From Toxonevra muliebris (taxonomy: Eukaryota > Arthropoda > Insecta > Diptera > Pallopteridae), in assembly GCA_963691655.1 (NCBI GenBank), contig OY829327.1, positions 66,538,079 through 66,602,078 of the forward strand: a DNA stretch of 64,000 bases, given 5' to 3'. The notes below the pieces were generated by a model, which saw nothing but the letters and a program-made list of their open reading frames with translations, ran no database searches and was not told where the DNA came from. A program made the translations under genes and the position numbers. Shown in pieces: positions 12,205 through 24,035 of the stretch. Positions within the stretch are counted from its first letter, which is position 1. Each line of letters opens with the position of its first letter.

Positions 12205-12650
12205 CTTGTAACCTGCGATGACGTGTGCGGCTTGCCGTTGATCGTCGGAGGAACAACAAGCCGAGATGGTCATTAGTCAGGGAAAACTCCAGGTCTTATA
12301 ATCTGAGAAGACGTGTGCGGCTTGCCGTTGAACGTCGGAGGTACAACAAGCCGACCTGATCTAACAGACAAAATATCACGACCGACGCAAGACACAGCAT
12401 GGTACGTCCGTTGTACGCCAGTCCAACCACAGCAGCGCTATGCCCGCGCGATCCATCGCATCCGCCCGTTATACGCCAGTCTAGCCATAGCCAAAGCTAC
12501 GCCAGCGTGACCTGTAGCATTCATCAGCCACCGCACAGCAGCGCCACGCCAGCGTGACCTATAGCATTCATCAGCCCCCGCACAGCAGCGCTACGCCAGC
12601 GCGATCCATCGCATCCGCCCGTTATACGCCGGTCTATTTACAACAGCGCT
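12205..12650 (+). repeat. GC-rich tandem repeats inside the solo LTR
   Basis: First, a ~105-bp unit is repeated twice: TGACGTGTGCGGCTTGCCGT near 12220 and AGACGTGTGCGGCTTGCCGT near 12309, both ending in ACAACAAGCCGA. Then a degenerate ~70-bp unit built from CAGCGCTACGCCAGCG, GATCCATCGCATCCGCC and GTTATACGCC recurs about four times to 12650. The composition contrasts strongly with the AT-rich surroundings. The plus frame at 12313-12510 runs through it but is repeat-driven, not a gene. Confidence 0.7.
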
Positions 12651-12764
12651 ACAGGAGCATAATCGGCAAGCAGCCATACTAGTAGTAAAATTAACTGAGT
12701 TATTCAAGTGTCATTGTAAAATGTAATTTTTAGTTAAATCAACCCTGAAATAACTGTGTATCTA

Positions 12765-12770
12765 AATAAA
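12765..12770 (+). terminator. Polyadenylation signal of the solo LTR
   Basis: AATAAA 91 bp before the LTR end, on the same strand as the TATA box, where the R/U5 side is expected. Confidence 0.5.
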
Positions 12771-12860
12771 TTGCAAAATATAAATTTTGTACCGCGATGA
12801 TCCTCTGGAGCTCGCTGAGACTACCCCAGCCTAATACCGGGAAACGGTTCATTACAATGC

Positions 12861-13430
12861 ATAATATTTAAATATTTCTTCAAAATGTTGGTTTTTGTTA
12901 CAGATATTTTTTTATTACATATCGATCTCTTTTCTTCATTATATTAAGCATTTCATTATTGGCTCACAGTTTTCTTTATTTGAAATATTACATATTTTTG
13001 TCGTTTTTAAAGAGCTCAAGTTTGATATGTGAAAGTGGAAGAATGCTCTTATCTTTCTTAACGAGTGAAAAGAATTGGACATTCTCTTGGCGTACTGTGA
13101 AGTTGATTCGGTCAGGCAATAAAGTCAAGAAATTCAAGAAAATAGTTCAAAATTTAGTGTTCAGTATTTTTACTCCAATGCTTATAAGTTCTATATTTTC
13201 AACAGATTTTGAAAAAGATTGGGTTCAACATTCAATAAAAAAAAATCGAAGCTAAATGGAGTTTTTATTCTTATAATTCATAGTAAAACAACATATTTTT
13301 CTGAAATTTAAAAAAAAAAATCTTGAATAAATTCATAAATAGTGCTTAAACTAATAATTAAGTGGTAAACCGGAGATATTGTCCATTAAGTAAAAACACT
13401 TTTTTCAAGGGGGACAAAATGTTCTTATAT
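12861..13430. other. AT-rich non-coding DNA
   Basis: The plus frame 12959-13255 has no recognisable domain and noise-like composition. Nothing else was seen. Confidence 0.4.
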
Positions 13431-13549
13431 CAATTGGCCAAATCACAAGCTGTCATATACTGTCGTATGATTTTATATGAAAAATGAGAGAATTTATGCC
13501 AAATGAGAGGATACGAGGCCGAATAAGACAGCTTGTGAATTGACCAAAT
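13431..13549. repeat. Small inverted-repeat element
   Basis: The left arm CAATTGGCCAAATCACAAGC followed by TGTC is mirrored by the right arm (reverse complement TTGGTCAATTCACAAGC followed by TGTC). The arms are about 23 bp around a ~70-bp centre. TATA-like sequence lies at both edges, so a TA target duplication is possible but not proven. Confidence 0.5.
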
Positions 13550-13854
13550 ATATAATTTGATTTTGGTACAAGTGCAGAATATGATCCGCATAAAATTGCA
13601 AACTTTATGCTCCTACTAAAATATTACGAATTAATTAGTTCAAGTGCGCTATAATTTTGGCACACTAAATCCGAAAGTCTTTCGAATAAAATTTGATGTT
13701 TTTTGTTTTTTCAAACTAATATAAAACAAAAAAGACCCGATGGATTTGCCTGGATTTATGCCGAAGTTTTTCAGCTTTGAACATAGTGAGTACTAAGTGC
13801 GCTATAATATTAAACAGTACTTTATCCAATATAAAAATGAGCTGTTCGTTTAAC

Positions 13855-14420
13855 GACGACAAACTCAAGAACTAACCATCTGATAGAACTGAAACTTACA
13901 TAATGTATTTGTTATGAGACCTGAAGTGTACGTCAACATTCATAACGAGGATTGGAGAAGTGAGCGTGGTACCTCCCATACAAACCTGAATTTTCGTCTT
14001 AGGAACTGTTTGTAGTACAGTACTAAGATTTGGTACAAAAGTAAAATTTGTCCACGGCATTCTGTGCGAAAAATTAGAATGGGCTTGGGAAAAGTGGGTG
14101 GGGTACCTCCCATACAAATCATATGCTTATTTGAATATTTCGTACAACGACTTTGTATCACAATGAAATACTACAGAAAGGATTTGATTGATATTGCGAA
14201 GGGGGTGTGGCATCTCCCATATGACCTCAATATTCATTATGAGGTATCTCAGCAAGCATTTGTAGTACGGCACTAAGATTTGGTATGCAAGTATTATTAA
14301 TCAATACCGAGGTTATAGTGGAGTGTGAGTTCTTAATGTCAAGTGGGCGTGGCTCCTCCCATACAACCTGGAACCATACAGTTTTGTACAATGATACTTT
14401 TTTTTTACCTTTTCTCACTA
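13855..14420 (+). mobile_element. Helentron/DINE-like fragment with repeated modules
   Basis: A degenerate module of ~110-130 bp is repeated about four times. Each contains a GTGGTACCTCCCATACAA-type core (near 13970, 14098, 14208 and 14347) and often a TTTGTAGTACGGCACTAAGATTTGGTA-like block. The same modules occur in the complete element at 45588-47044, after a CTCAAGAACTAACCATCTGA-like head matching that element's 5' part. The 3' terminus is missing here. The small frames in this region are shadows of the repeats. Confidence 0.65.
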
Positions 14421-16604
14421 TTTTTTTTTACCATCTTTATTTGTTATGAAGTAAAAAGTGCACGTCATGCAAGGATCACCGAGGTTTCACCATCTGACCG
14501 AGGTGTTTTTTTTTTTTTTTTTTTTTGTGACAAAATCACGCATTACCCAAACTTTGTCAGCGAACCGGACCACGAAGCACAGCTATTCAAATATAAAATA
14601 AATACTGAACAATTGAATTAAGATTAAAGATAAAACATAAATGAAATGTATGTACATTAAGGTAACGAATTTTTACAATCATAGCACGAAATCCGAAACT
14701 CAAAGAAAATGTTTTCCAAATCGTTCATTATTTGGTCGCTTAAAGCCGAATAAGTTTGCGACAGTGTATTCTGGGGTAAATTATTTTCTTTGTTCTACGA
14801 AATTTTGACTAGGATATACAAAAATTTTAATAAATTAATTTTTCACATTCAATTCAAAATAGATGTGTTTTACACGATACCACCTTTTGGCTGGCAAAAT
14901 TTTATTTTCTATTCTTAATTTTTCACCATGCCGAGCAATCAACCCGGCCACCCTGATTAGCAGTTCAACTTCAGACTGTAAATTTCTAAATGGTCGATAT
15001 ATTCAAAAAACAAGAAGTAGTTGTATAAATGTACGATTATGTATTTGAAATTATATGTACAACAAATGTATGTTCGTATGTACGAAAAGAGTTTTGCCTT
15101 GAATGTGAGTTTTTGTAAATGGGTCACAAGATTTTATACACCAATGAAAACACAAATACAAATACAAACTCAAAGCAAAAACAAGACAAGCACACATACA
15201 TACACACAAGTATATAATACTTTCACAATTTTTACAATTAACTTAAGAGCCAACAAAATAACAACAAACAAAAAGTGCATACAATATAGCTACAAGCGTG
15301 GGAGAGAAAAAATGGAAATCAAAGAGAAGCAACAACGGCAACAATAACAAATATTGCAACTGCAAAAATGTAAGTTAAGGACATTTTTGTTTTTGCTGTA
15401 TTGCAGTTGTTGCAGCGGTATGCAATTGCCAACTGGCAAGCAATAGCAAAAATTGCTCACCCTAGACACCTAAACTTACAATCTATATACTACATATGTA
15501 TGTAAGTATTTATGTACATATGTATGTGTGTCAGATGACCACTACCGCCACCAGCTGTATGCTCACAACGTCCTTGCACAATAAAACACTCTTTTCCGTG
15601 CTGAAGTTCGGTTTCCGTTTCCCAGTTTTATTTACAATATGCAGATGCAACAGCCGTGCATAAATTTCCATTCATGAATTTTAGCGTTTTTCTTTAAAAC
15701 TAATATGTGTATGATGTATGAATACCTAACCTCAAAGTACATTTTCGAAAGTAACCGACTCAGTTCATCAGTGACACAAAGAAGTTCGAGGTGAAGACCT
15801 TAGACCTTTCTTCTTCCCAGTTATCCCCTCATATATCTTTCTACTCTCTTCTCTTGGCTCTATCTTGGGTAAATGGCTAAATGGTCTTTCAGACTGAGTG
15901 ATTTGGTTTAGTCTAACCCACCGTCAACTCTAACGCTAACTCTAACTCGACGATCCAATGATCTACCTATATGCGGGCAAATGAAATGATTCGAATGATA
16001 TCAAATATTTTGACATCGCTTAAGTTTATTTTCTTGTCAACTGAACGTGAAAGCTTTGAATAGAAACTAAAGCATTGTTTCAAAATAGTCTGTATCCAAA
16101 TCAAAGACTATTCTTGAAATTATATAATAAGCAAAAAATAGTTAAAAATTCGCAGCAGGTTGATATTTTTAATCTAAAATATACTCATCTTAAGGTTAGT
16201 TAGACTGTTTTTCCTTTTTACCACATAAATAAGAACAACCCTTTGTTATTACTGGAACAATTTAAATTATGTCGAGGGTTGATTTTGATCAAATAATAGT
16301 TCTCATACAGAGGTCATTGCAACTAGTACTGCTCCCAGAAAAACATTTTGGGGGGTCCCTTAACCCATTCATCTCAACTTTTTTATTGGTGGGTAAAATT
16401 TTTTTTCTTGTTTTATATTCGTAGATTCGGACTTTGTTAAGAATAAAAACCAAAAAAATTATGAAAGAAGTTTTTGGGAAAGGCTGTAGAGCTTTTGGAA
16501 TTTTGTACATTATAATGACCAAATTGCATGAAAAGAGTAAAAATTCGAGAAAAAAATTTTAAAATTAAAATTTTAAAATTAAAATTTTTTTTTGTGGAAA
16601 AAAC
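14421..16604. other. Mostly unique AT-rich DNA, microsatellites
   Basis: Contains a 21-nt T-run at 14506-14526, CATACATATGTATG-type microsatellite around 15490-15530 and CA-rich stretches near 15160-15210. Frames at 14863-15048 and 15021-15347 (+) and 16289-16522 (-) show no domain. Confidence 0.4.
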
Positions 16605-17125
16605 AACTAAGGTTTATTTTGCAATGCAACATACACTTTTAGTTTAGAAAATACTTTTAAAAACACACTCGTTCACTAAATATAAAAGGTGAAAATTTGA
16701 AAAATTAAAGTCAAGTATACAGAATTTTATTGTTTAGTGACCTATAGTAAAATTTCATGGGCAACATATTTCTTGAACATATTAACCCTCTATCAACCCT
16801 CGTAATGGGTCAAAAAAGAAACTTCTTCGAAAAAAGCAAAAAAGACCCATAATGGTGGGTGCCAAAGGGTTAATATGTAGGAAGAAAATATTCGACGGAA
16901 AATTCTACTGTGAATTGCTCAACGTACAAACAAGTTCAAACAAGCTCTGATGCAAAACTAACAAGTTATCTTATGGTTTATTATACTTAATCTGTTAGAA
17001 ATGGGCAAATTTTGGGCCTACGTAAAAAAAAAAATTTGACCTATACTTTTAAAACGCCGAGACCCGCAAAATTTTTTTTCTCGAATTTTATCAACATCCC
17101 CTTTCAGAGCATTGTTATTTTTTCG
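16605..17125 (+). repeat. Dispersed ~520-bp repeat, copy 1
   Basis: Starts near GTTTATTTTGCAATGCAAC and ends near GAGCATTGTTATTTTTTCG. Other copies are at 43996-44475 (minus) and 47215-47750 (plus). The middle holds an imperfect palindrome: ATATTAACCCTCTATCAACC near 16778 mirrored by CAAAGGGTTAATATG near 16863, with ATGGGTC / GACCCAT inside. A later block reads ATACTTAATCTGTTAGAAAT. There is no coding capacity; it is a non-autonomous element of unknown class. Confidence 0.7.
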
Positions 17126-18590
17126 TTTGTTGAACAAAAAACAAATCAACACTGTCACAATTTTTTTAACACCCGCAGAAAATAATTCAAAAATCATTAA
17201 CCTTTCATGTCTTTTGTACACTAGAGTTGCGTGAATTTGTACACTATAATGTACAATTTTTTTAAGCGTATAAAACATTTTTTTTGAACAACTCTTTTTA
17301 AGTTATTAATTTTGTATTATGAAATAGAGTTTTAACCTTCGTTTTAAATTTAAAAAAAAGTTTATATACTTGCTCAAAATTATAAACTTAGTAACTTCAC
17401 TTCGTAAATTCACACAAATGTAATTTGGACTGTTTTTCAAAATCAAATAAAAAAAACAGTACTCCCGTTTTTGCTCAAACTTAAATTATAGAGCTTGATT
17501 TGAAAAAATAATTTTGTATTTTTAAAATTCCCGATAGGTTTGAAATGAGAAGTAGAAATATGAAAATTTTTTTGTACAAAAACAACGAAAGGGTTAAAAA
17601 TTAAGAAAGAAGTTATTTAGTTTATTCGAATCAAAATAATAGTGTAGTTTGATATGAATACAAAAACAAAAAAATTCAGGGGCCAAAATATTTTATTTAT
17701 TCGTATCGAAATAAAAGTTGAATATGATTAAATCATGACAATGCCCTGCCCACTGTTAGACATTGTATTAAAAACTGTTTGGAAAAAGGATATACGCAGT
17801 TAAACACTGACGTTTCCACATCATCGACAATTTTTTTAACAATATTCCGATTCCGCTGTTTAACACTAGCAGAATCTCGTCCAATTCTGGGAGCCATAGC
17901 AGATATTGATATTGTTTTTGCACTTGCTTTCTTTCTTAATTTGACTCTTTGCCTATAATAAGAACATTTAAAAATTGAATATTTTTTTTTTAATTCCTAT
18001 AAACCTACGTTTAAGCTATAATCTGTACAAATATAAGTTTTATAACATTATAAGTGCGAAAAGTTTTTTCGTGCACATACTTTATCTTCCTTCCGCAATC
18101 AACGCAATGCTTTGCATTTATAGGGGTATCCCGCTGAGTGTTGATTGCTTAATTAAAATTTAAAAACAAAAAACTTCACTTATTTACAGTCGGTGGTAAA
18201 AATGCTTTTAAGTTCAAGAAGTAATTGAAGGATTTTTTAAAATTTAAATATGTAGTTTGAAAAGGAACTCCACATTTTAGAAAAATGCGTTTTTATTTGA
18301 TAAACAATTCCACCAGCTTTTAGCCCATAAAAATCGTATCAATGGATATGTTAATAAAGAATTTATACTCCGAACTATTTGGAACTGCTTTCTTTCTTAA
18401 CCTTTCTTATTCTATTCTTAATTATTATTTTTCATTTCATTTTTAAGATAATTATTTCAAAACCGAAATAACTCCAAAATGAAAATGCGCTGATATCTCT
18501 TATAATTGACCCTAAGTTTTTCGTTTTATTATACGATCTATAGATGTTTGTCCACCCTGGATACGCGCTTGTCCTGTACGCAGAGTGTGT
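17126..18590. other. AT-rich DNA, only a very short ORF noted
   Basis: No recognised gene. A 54-codon minus-strand frame (17733-17897) is listed separately because its composition is less noise-like than its surroundings. Frames at 17018-17278 (-) and 17975-18163 (+) look random. Confidence 0.4.
17733..17897 (-). CDS. Small unrecognised ORF, 54 aa, doubtful
   Basis: The minus-strand ATG at 17897 opens a 54-codon frame beginning MAPRIGRDSASVKQRNRN, with a basic N-terminal half followed by IVKKIVDDVETS. The mixed composition (Arg, Asp, Val, Ser) differs from the Phe/Lys/Asn noise of neighbouring frames and could be the relic of a longer protein such as a transposase. There is no identifiable domain, no upstream promoter signal and no neighbour to support it. 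It may well be chance. Confidence 0.2.
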   Translation of the reverse strand: MAPRIGRDSASVKQRNRNIVKKIVDDVETSVFNCVYPFSKQFLIQCLTVGRALS

Positions 18591-18594
18591 AGGG

Positions 18595-18631
18595 TATAAA
18601 AAGAAGCGATGAAAAATACTGAATCATTTTC
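18595..18631 (+). promoter_or_regulatory. Candidate TATA/initiator core promoter
   Basis: TATAAAAAG begins at 18595, and an initiator-like TCATTT has its A at 18626, 31 bp downstream, the usual TATA-to-start spacing in flies. The GC-richer stretch at 18970-19270 follows. No confirmed gene is downstream, so this may drive a non-coding RNA, a leader exon or nothing. Confidence 0.3.
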
Positions 18632-18969
18632 TGCAGTGAAGAAAATAACTGCATAGCTTACAGATATTCAGCGTAAACTCATTTGCTATGGAAGGATTCG
18701 CTAGGGTGCAAATTGTGTTTTAAATTTTAAACTTTAGACGAAATACTTGCAAATTAGCTTAATGCTGCAAGAAATGTCAGTAACCTTCAGATTTGGCCAG
18801 CGAAACTAAAACAAAGAACTTCGCATCTAATAGCATAAATATGGTACTATAGCTGAGCATTAGGAAAGTACACCGTACTACAAAAACAAACAACAACAAT
18901 GATAACTTGGGAGCGGTTCCAAACTATGATATGTAGAAGTAATAAAAGAAGCATATATCTAAGCGCTTT

Positions 18970-19270
18970 TTAATGTGTCGCAACAAATTGCTATTACAAG
19001 TGCAGGGGAGGACAGTCGGTAAAGTGAGAAAGCGATATGTGCTCGGTGCGCAACTCTCAGCAGCGCGAAACTTCGCGAGCGAGAAGTGCAGAACTTCGGA
19101 TGACCTGCGTGCTCGTTCGCTCGCAGGATATGACAACATGAAATTGGTTAAGAAGATTCGAGTTGGCTGGCCGATTCAATTCGATTTGAATTTTCGAAAA
19201 TCGAGTTCAGTTTTGGGCGAACGTTTGTGCGGCACGAAAGGACAGCGTGCGCATTTCGTGTCGTAGTCTC
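18970..19270. other. GC-richer patch, possible leader exon or regulatory DNA
   Basis: About 300 bp with many CG dinucleotides (CGCGAAACTTCGCGAGCGAG near 19062, GTGCTCGTTCGCTCGCAGG near 19110) in otherwise AT-rich DNA. A 97-codon plus frame (18973-19266) spans it but shows no domain and an antisense frame is also open, as expected for a composition effect. Confidence 0.3.
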
Positions 19271-22200
19271 AGAAACAAAAACAAAAATTAATATAAAAGA
19301 AATTGATAAAAATTAGATTTGTGTAACACATAAAAATAAAATAAAACTTCAGTGTGCGTTCAAAAAATTATTTCCTTTTCTGAGTCAACTTGTTTTTGTA
19401 TGAACTCGGCGGTAGGATACAAATGCTTTGCGGGCATGGCCACAAAGTTTGTGTGGGTGGGAATGCTAAATGAAAAAATGCGTGGAAACTTAAGGGAGAA
19501 TCGCATATGATGAAAAGAAATTAAATTTTAAAATAAGTACAATGAAAAGTAAAAAGGATAATTGCAAAAAACACGTAAAGAGCAAGGATACTTGGGATCC
19601 TTACAGCAATATCATATTTCGTATTTATTATATAAAAAAGTGAAAATTCACACTAATTTTGCTAATAAACTTGAAAGAAGGAAAAAATGAACGTAATGAG
19701 AACAAGGACCTGAGCTTCTTTTTCAATGGAAATAGTAACACTGCTAGAAGGGAAAGGATAATAATTTAAATGATGGCAATAACGAAGTCGCCTTAGGCCA
19801 AACGCCACCAACGCCACAAGAATACCACGACTCAGTTCGATTGAATCGTTTTTTTTTTCAGTCTATACTTTTCTTCCGTTTTTTTTTTCTTTTTTCTTTG
19901 AAAATTTTCAGTTTTCACTTGAAAATTTGCCTTCTCTCCATTTTAGTTATTATTCTTTGATTTCCATTTTCTTGTATTTGCGAGGGCGAGCCATGTGCTG
20001 CTTGGTTTTAGCATGGGCTTGGCAGGAGCCGAATGTGGTATTGTGTCATTGTTGTGTATTTTTCATTCCATTTAACCTTTCAGTTTTACACATTTTGGTG
20101 ATTTTGATTTGTTGTTTGTTTGTAATCATACGATTGTGGGTGCAAGTGCACTTACTACAAAAATTATCCATAGAAAGGAATATTCTGTGTTGATTTCATA
20201 CCAAGGAACTTGTTTCACCTTAAAACTAAAGGATTTGCCTAATGCAACTATGTTCAAACTTCAATGGAAAATTTAACAAATTTTTATATTATATTGCAAA
20301 TACATTTATTTTTTATTTGTAACCTGTTGTCGAACTGGATATTTTTATTTACGGTAATGACCACAAACATTTTTTTTTGTTTGCCAATTTAAATTCAATA
20401 ACTCCAAAAATTCAGAGTTCCTTTATTATTAATGCTTTAAGTTGCGTATTCGAAACCATTACTTCGCTTAGAAGTACTTAAGTTGCAAAAACAGAAATAG
20501 AAATTGTTTCATCGATGATAGATAATATCGATAGGATTTGGCAAAACCTACGGGTACCTTCCATTCCTGTTCAAATAAAACAAGAATGAATGACAAAAAA
20601 CAGGCCTTGGCCCAGAACGAGTATTACATGAGCCAATTAATATTACGCATACGCAACGATATTCCACAACCATAAAAAACTTTACCTTTCAACAATTTTA
20701 GATAACTAAACGCTTTAGTTATAAACTAATTGCATATGAAGTCATAATTCAGAGTGATATATATGTACGTTGCATGTGTAATGTAATTGTGCATATGTAT
20801 GCATAAATGTCAAATCAAGGGAGTTAGAACGGAATAAAAGTTGTAGGGTGGAAGGTAGCGGGTGTCTGATTGAGTTGAAGAAACATGCGGCACCCACATA
20901 AACAAATGTGTTCCAAGTGCCAAAATGACCGACCAACAACATGAGGAGTCGTCACGCTAAGCCTGCAACCAAACAGAATGAAATAAAGAAACGCAGACAG
21001 AAATACAACAACAAAATAGTGGTAGTCTGCTTGTCATTCGCAAGGATACCAGCTCCTAATAGAGCAACACACTCACACATATTCATATGCACATACACAT
21101 ACTTATCCATATGCATATATATATATATGTAACAGCAATAAAATATCAAATATATATACATATATACAGTAAATACATATAAACAAACATGGGAATAAAA
21201 AAAGTTGAATATAACAAATAAAACAGAAAGAAAGCAATTGAACACCACCATGTCTACAGAAACAAAAGAAATAGAGAAACATGAAATTCAAAATTAAAAT
21301 CAATCAAATATGGCAACCATATTAAAAAGAAATAAGTCAAAATGTTTAAATTTATAATGAGATTTTAAATGTTATTTGAGTTATTTGAATTTTTGCAAAA
21401 TATTTAAAAAATCAATTAAATTAAAGCATTGTTGTTGTACAAAATAAATCAAAACTGCAAATTATATAGTTTGAAAGAATGACATAAATAATTCCACCCA
21501 CTATTTAAGGTTATATCTACGAGTGTCTCACATATTTACATACTCGTATAATTATTTTCGAAAACACTCGTACTCGCGAAAATCTTGTGCTCTCTTTCTC
21601 ATTTTTCTCGTTCTCTCTTTAAATGAAAACAGCGAAAATAATTTCTATGCACAGAGAGAAAATTTCATTCTTAATTCGAAACTACGCTGTGGGTATCATT
21701 TTTGTTGTTGTTGTTATTGCACAGGAAGGAAAATTAAACTAACCTACATCAACAGCAAATGTATCTGTCATAGAATATGCTCAATGAAATGGAAGAAAAG
21801 CACAATAGGAAAAAAGGAAAAACTACTGGAATTAAAATGTTATAAATGATAAATTAAAGTGTTTATGAATAATTTTGACAGTTGTTTTGACATTTGCGAT
21901 TTTGACGAGTATATTTGATTTTTAAAAGAGTATATATGTATTGTGAAATGACATAGATAGTTCAATTAAAATATTTAAAATATTAAATAAAATTAATTTT
22001 AAAAATAAGGAATATAAAGATTGTTGTATTTTGCAGAAATTTAACATTTTTTACTTTCATTCTTCATTTAGGACATTTTATGTAGGACACCATTGACCCA
22101 TTTGCAATATTGCAATTAAAATCTTGCAAATATAAACACGGTAAAAGCGAAAAATTTTCTGTAAATTTAATTAGGGAAATATAGAAAGAGCTTGCTCGGC

Positions 22201-23290
22201 TGTGAATCTTTAACTGGCAACTTGACTTAAGATGAATTATATATTTTTGATTATAAATATTAAAATCGTGCGAATTTTGAAAAAATGTAGAGCCCTATAT
22301 CGTTTTAAAAATGGTCTTTGCGTTGAGCACATAGTTTTTTGAAATAGTGTTATATCAAGTTAGCTAGCAAACTTAGCTGGCAAAAAAATAAATTTAAGCT
22401 ATAAGTCCTTTTTACCATTATAGTATAGTAGTATATTAATATTACTACTACTATTAAGACACAACAACAAGTTGAAGGTCTAGGTCTAGTTTTTCTTCTA
22501 TCAACAAATAACATTATACAGCTTTGATGAACTTTTTCATACTTATGGTTTGAATTGTTTTTATTTAGATTTATAAAGTTGGTATTACTTGAGATTCACA
22601 GGTTTTGTTATGAAATACAATACTTAGGATTATTCCCTTCCCATTAGATTAGGGGAAATATTGAAGAAAAAGGAACTTAGATAATCATATGTTCCTCATA
22701 CGTTCTTTCCTAAATGAAACTTGCTTAAGTGGGCATTTATTTTCTGTATTAATATTTGAAAGTGGTATTATTAGCAACAAATTTCAACAAAAACTATCTA
22801 AAAATACATATTTTTATGTACGCACATAAGTGAAATCAGAAATAAGTGAAATAAAATGAAATGAAAAGTGCATGAAATAAAAAAGCGAAATTTTTAAGTT
22901 ACCTGTCAAAATGTCACAATCCCCGTTGCAACAACGAAAAATAAACGAGTCGATGTGAAAATCATTTAATTTAAGTTTAGAGAAATCTATTTACGAAAAA
23001 AAACGAACAAAAAGAAGACAATGGCCAACTTCAAATTCAAATGCAACATCATCTAATTGCAATCGATGCAACTGACATCGAGTACATCGAAACATCACAT
23101 AGGAAAAAAAAAGTGTGGGCAGTTTCATTTACTCGTACTATTGCACTCCTTCAGCAGCTATCATCTGTCATTTCCTTCACTTTTTTCGAAGTGTCGCCTT
23201 TCATTGCCATTGTCAATAGGACAAATAAAGGCAAACAGCTGATTTCGTCCTTACTTTTAACAACGAACAATTCTTGCACTTGTCAACTCA
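19271..23290. other. Intergenic or upstream DNA with microsatellites
   Basis: No gene recognised. It contains poly-T near 19850-19885, ATATGCATATATATATATATG microsatellite with CACATACACATAC tracts at 21060-21180, and AAATA-rich stretches at 21960-22020. All frames here (including 19927-20193, 20952-21251 and 21523-21849) are low complexity or lack motifs. Confidence 0.4.
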
Positions 23291-23294
23291 ACTG

Positions 23295-24035
23295 CTGTAA
23301 AATACACATACTCTCTCTTTCTCTGTGTTCGACGTCTCTCTCGCCTCTCTCGAGCTTGAGGCGATACAAAGTAATTTTCATTTATTCTCATGAGCACAAA
23401 TGGCATTCGTTATCCTGCAAGGAGTGTAGTCAACAAGCAAATAATCTCTATACCGAACGTTTGCTAGTTCGCTTGTTCATGCTGTGCAGCAGTAGTCACA
23501 TGCGGGTGGTACAGTTCGGTTCGGCTCGGTTCGATATACAAATGTATGTACATATGTGAATGAGAATATTTGTATGTGTGTGCGCCGTGTGCAATTTGTA
23601 TTGTGGTAGGTGGCGCTGTTGCTGCTACTGCTGCTGCTCTTGCTACTAATACTACTGCAGTTTACTTCGATTACAATCGGTTTGTTGTTGTTGATTTTTT
23701 GTACTTTTTCATTGTTATAATTGCAACAAGATTATTACATCGGAGCTGACAACTGCGCTCTTACCTTGCACAGATATCAAAATTTACACCAACATTTTGG
23801 ACTGTGCATACATTTGTGTTCGTAAGGTAGTATCAACATTAACGCTGGCAATATATATTCCAAAAGTAGGAACGACGACAACGTCAGTGAATTTACTGCT
23901 GCTGTCGCTGCCAGTAGCATTGACGTCGACGCCGACGCCAACGCCAGCACCGACGCTGACGAGCTCGTCGTTGTTCGTTGTTCGTGCGAAGCGAGTGACT
24001 ACAACAATCATCGCCCTGTGTGCACGGACAATAAT
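23295..24035 (+). promoter_or_regulatory. Probable 5' region of the TipE-family gene
   Basis: A CT-rich tract (CTCTCTCTTTCTCTGTG near 23311, then TCTCTCGCCTCTCTCGAGC near 23335) supplies several GAGAG motifs on the minus strand, typical of GAGA-factor sites in fly promoters. ACAGTTCGGTTCGGCTCGG at 23509 resembles an initiator region. CTG/CTA triplet repeats (23609-23660) and a CGACGCCGACGCCAACGCC tract (about 23927-23947) lie in the likely leader. Short upstream frames (23041-23559 and 23797-24039) overlap it. The exact start of transcription is not determined. Confidence 0.35.

Larger units (their letters stand above)
11702..12856 (+). mobile_element. Solo LTR of an LTR retrotransposon (gypsy or BEL type)
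   Basis: The 1155-bp block starts TGTGACGAGC, ends GGTTCATTACA and is flanked by the 4-bp duplication ATGC (11698-11701 and 12857-12860). TG...CA ends, a 4-bp duplication, an internal TATA box and a polyadenylation signal together define an LTR. There is no internal gag-pol on either side, so it is a solo LTR left by recombination. Orientation (+) follows from TATA and AATAAA order. The long GC-rich tandem-repeat section inside is unusual. A 4-bp duplication fits gypsy or BEL/Pao; I cannot choose between them. Confidence 0.8.

Noticed and set aside
20952..21303. Opposite-strand frames of about 100 codons near 21 kb
   Set aside because: They follow TATATG and CACATACA microsatellites; composition is repeat-driven.
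24018..24035. Start of the TipE-family protein at 24018
   Set aside because: The codon there is GTG. The first ATG in frame is 24036.
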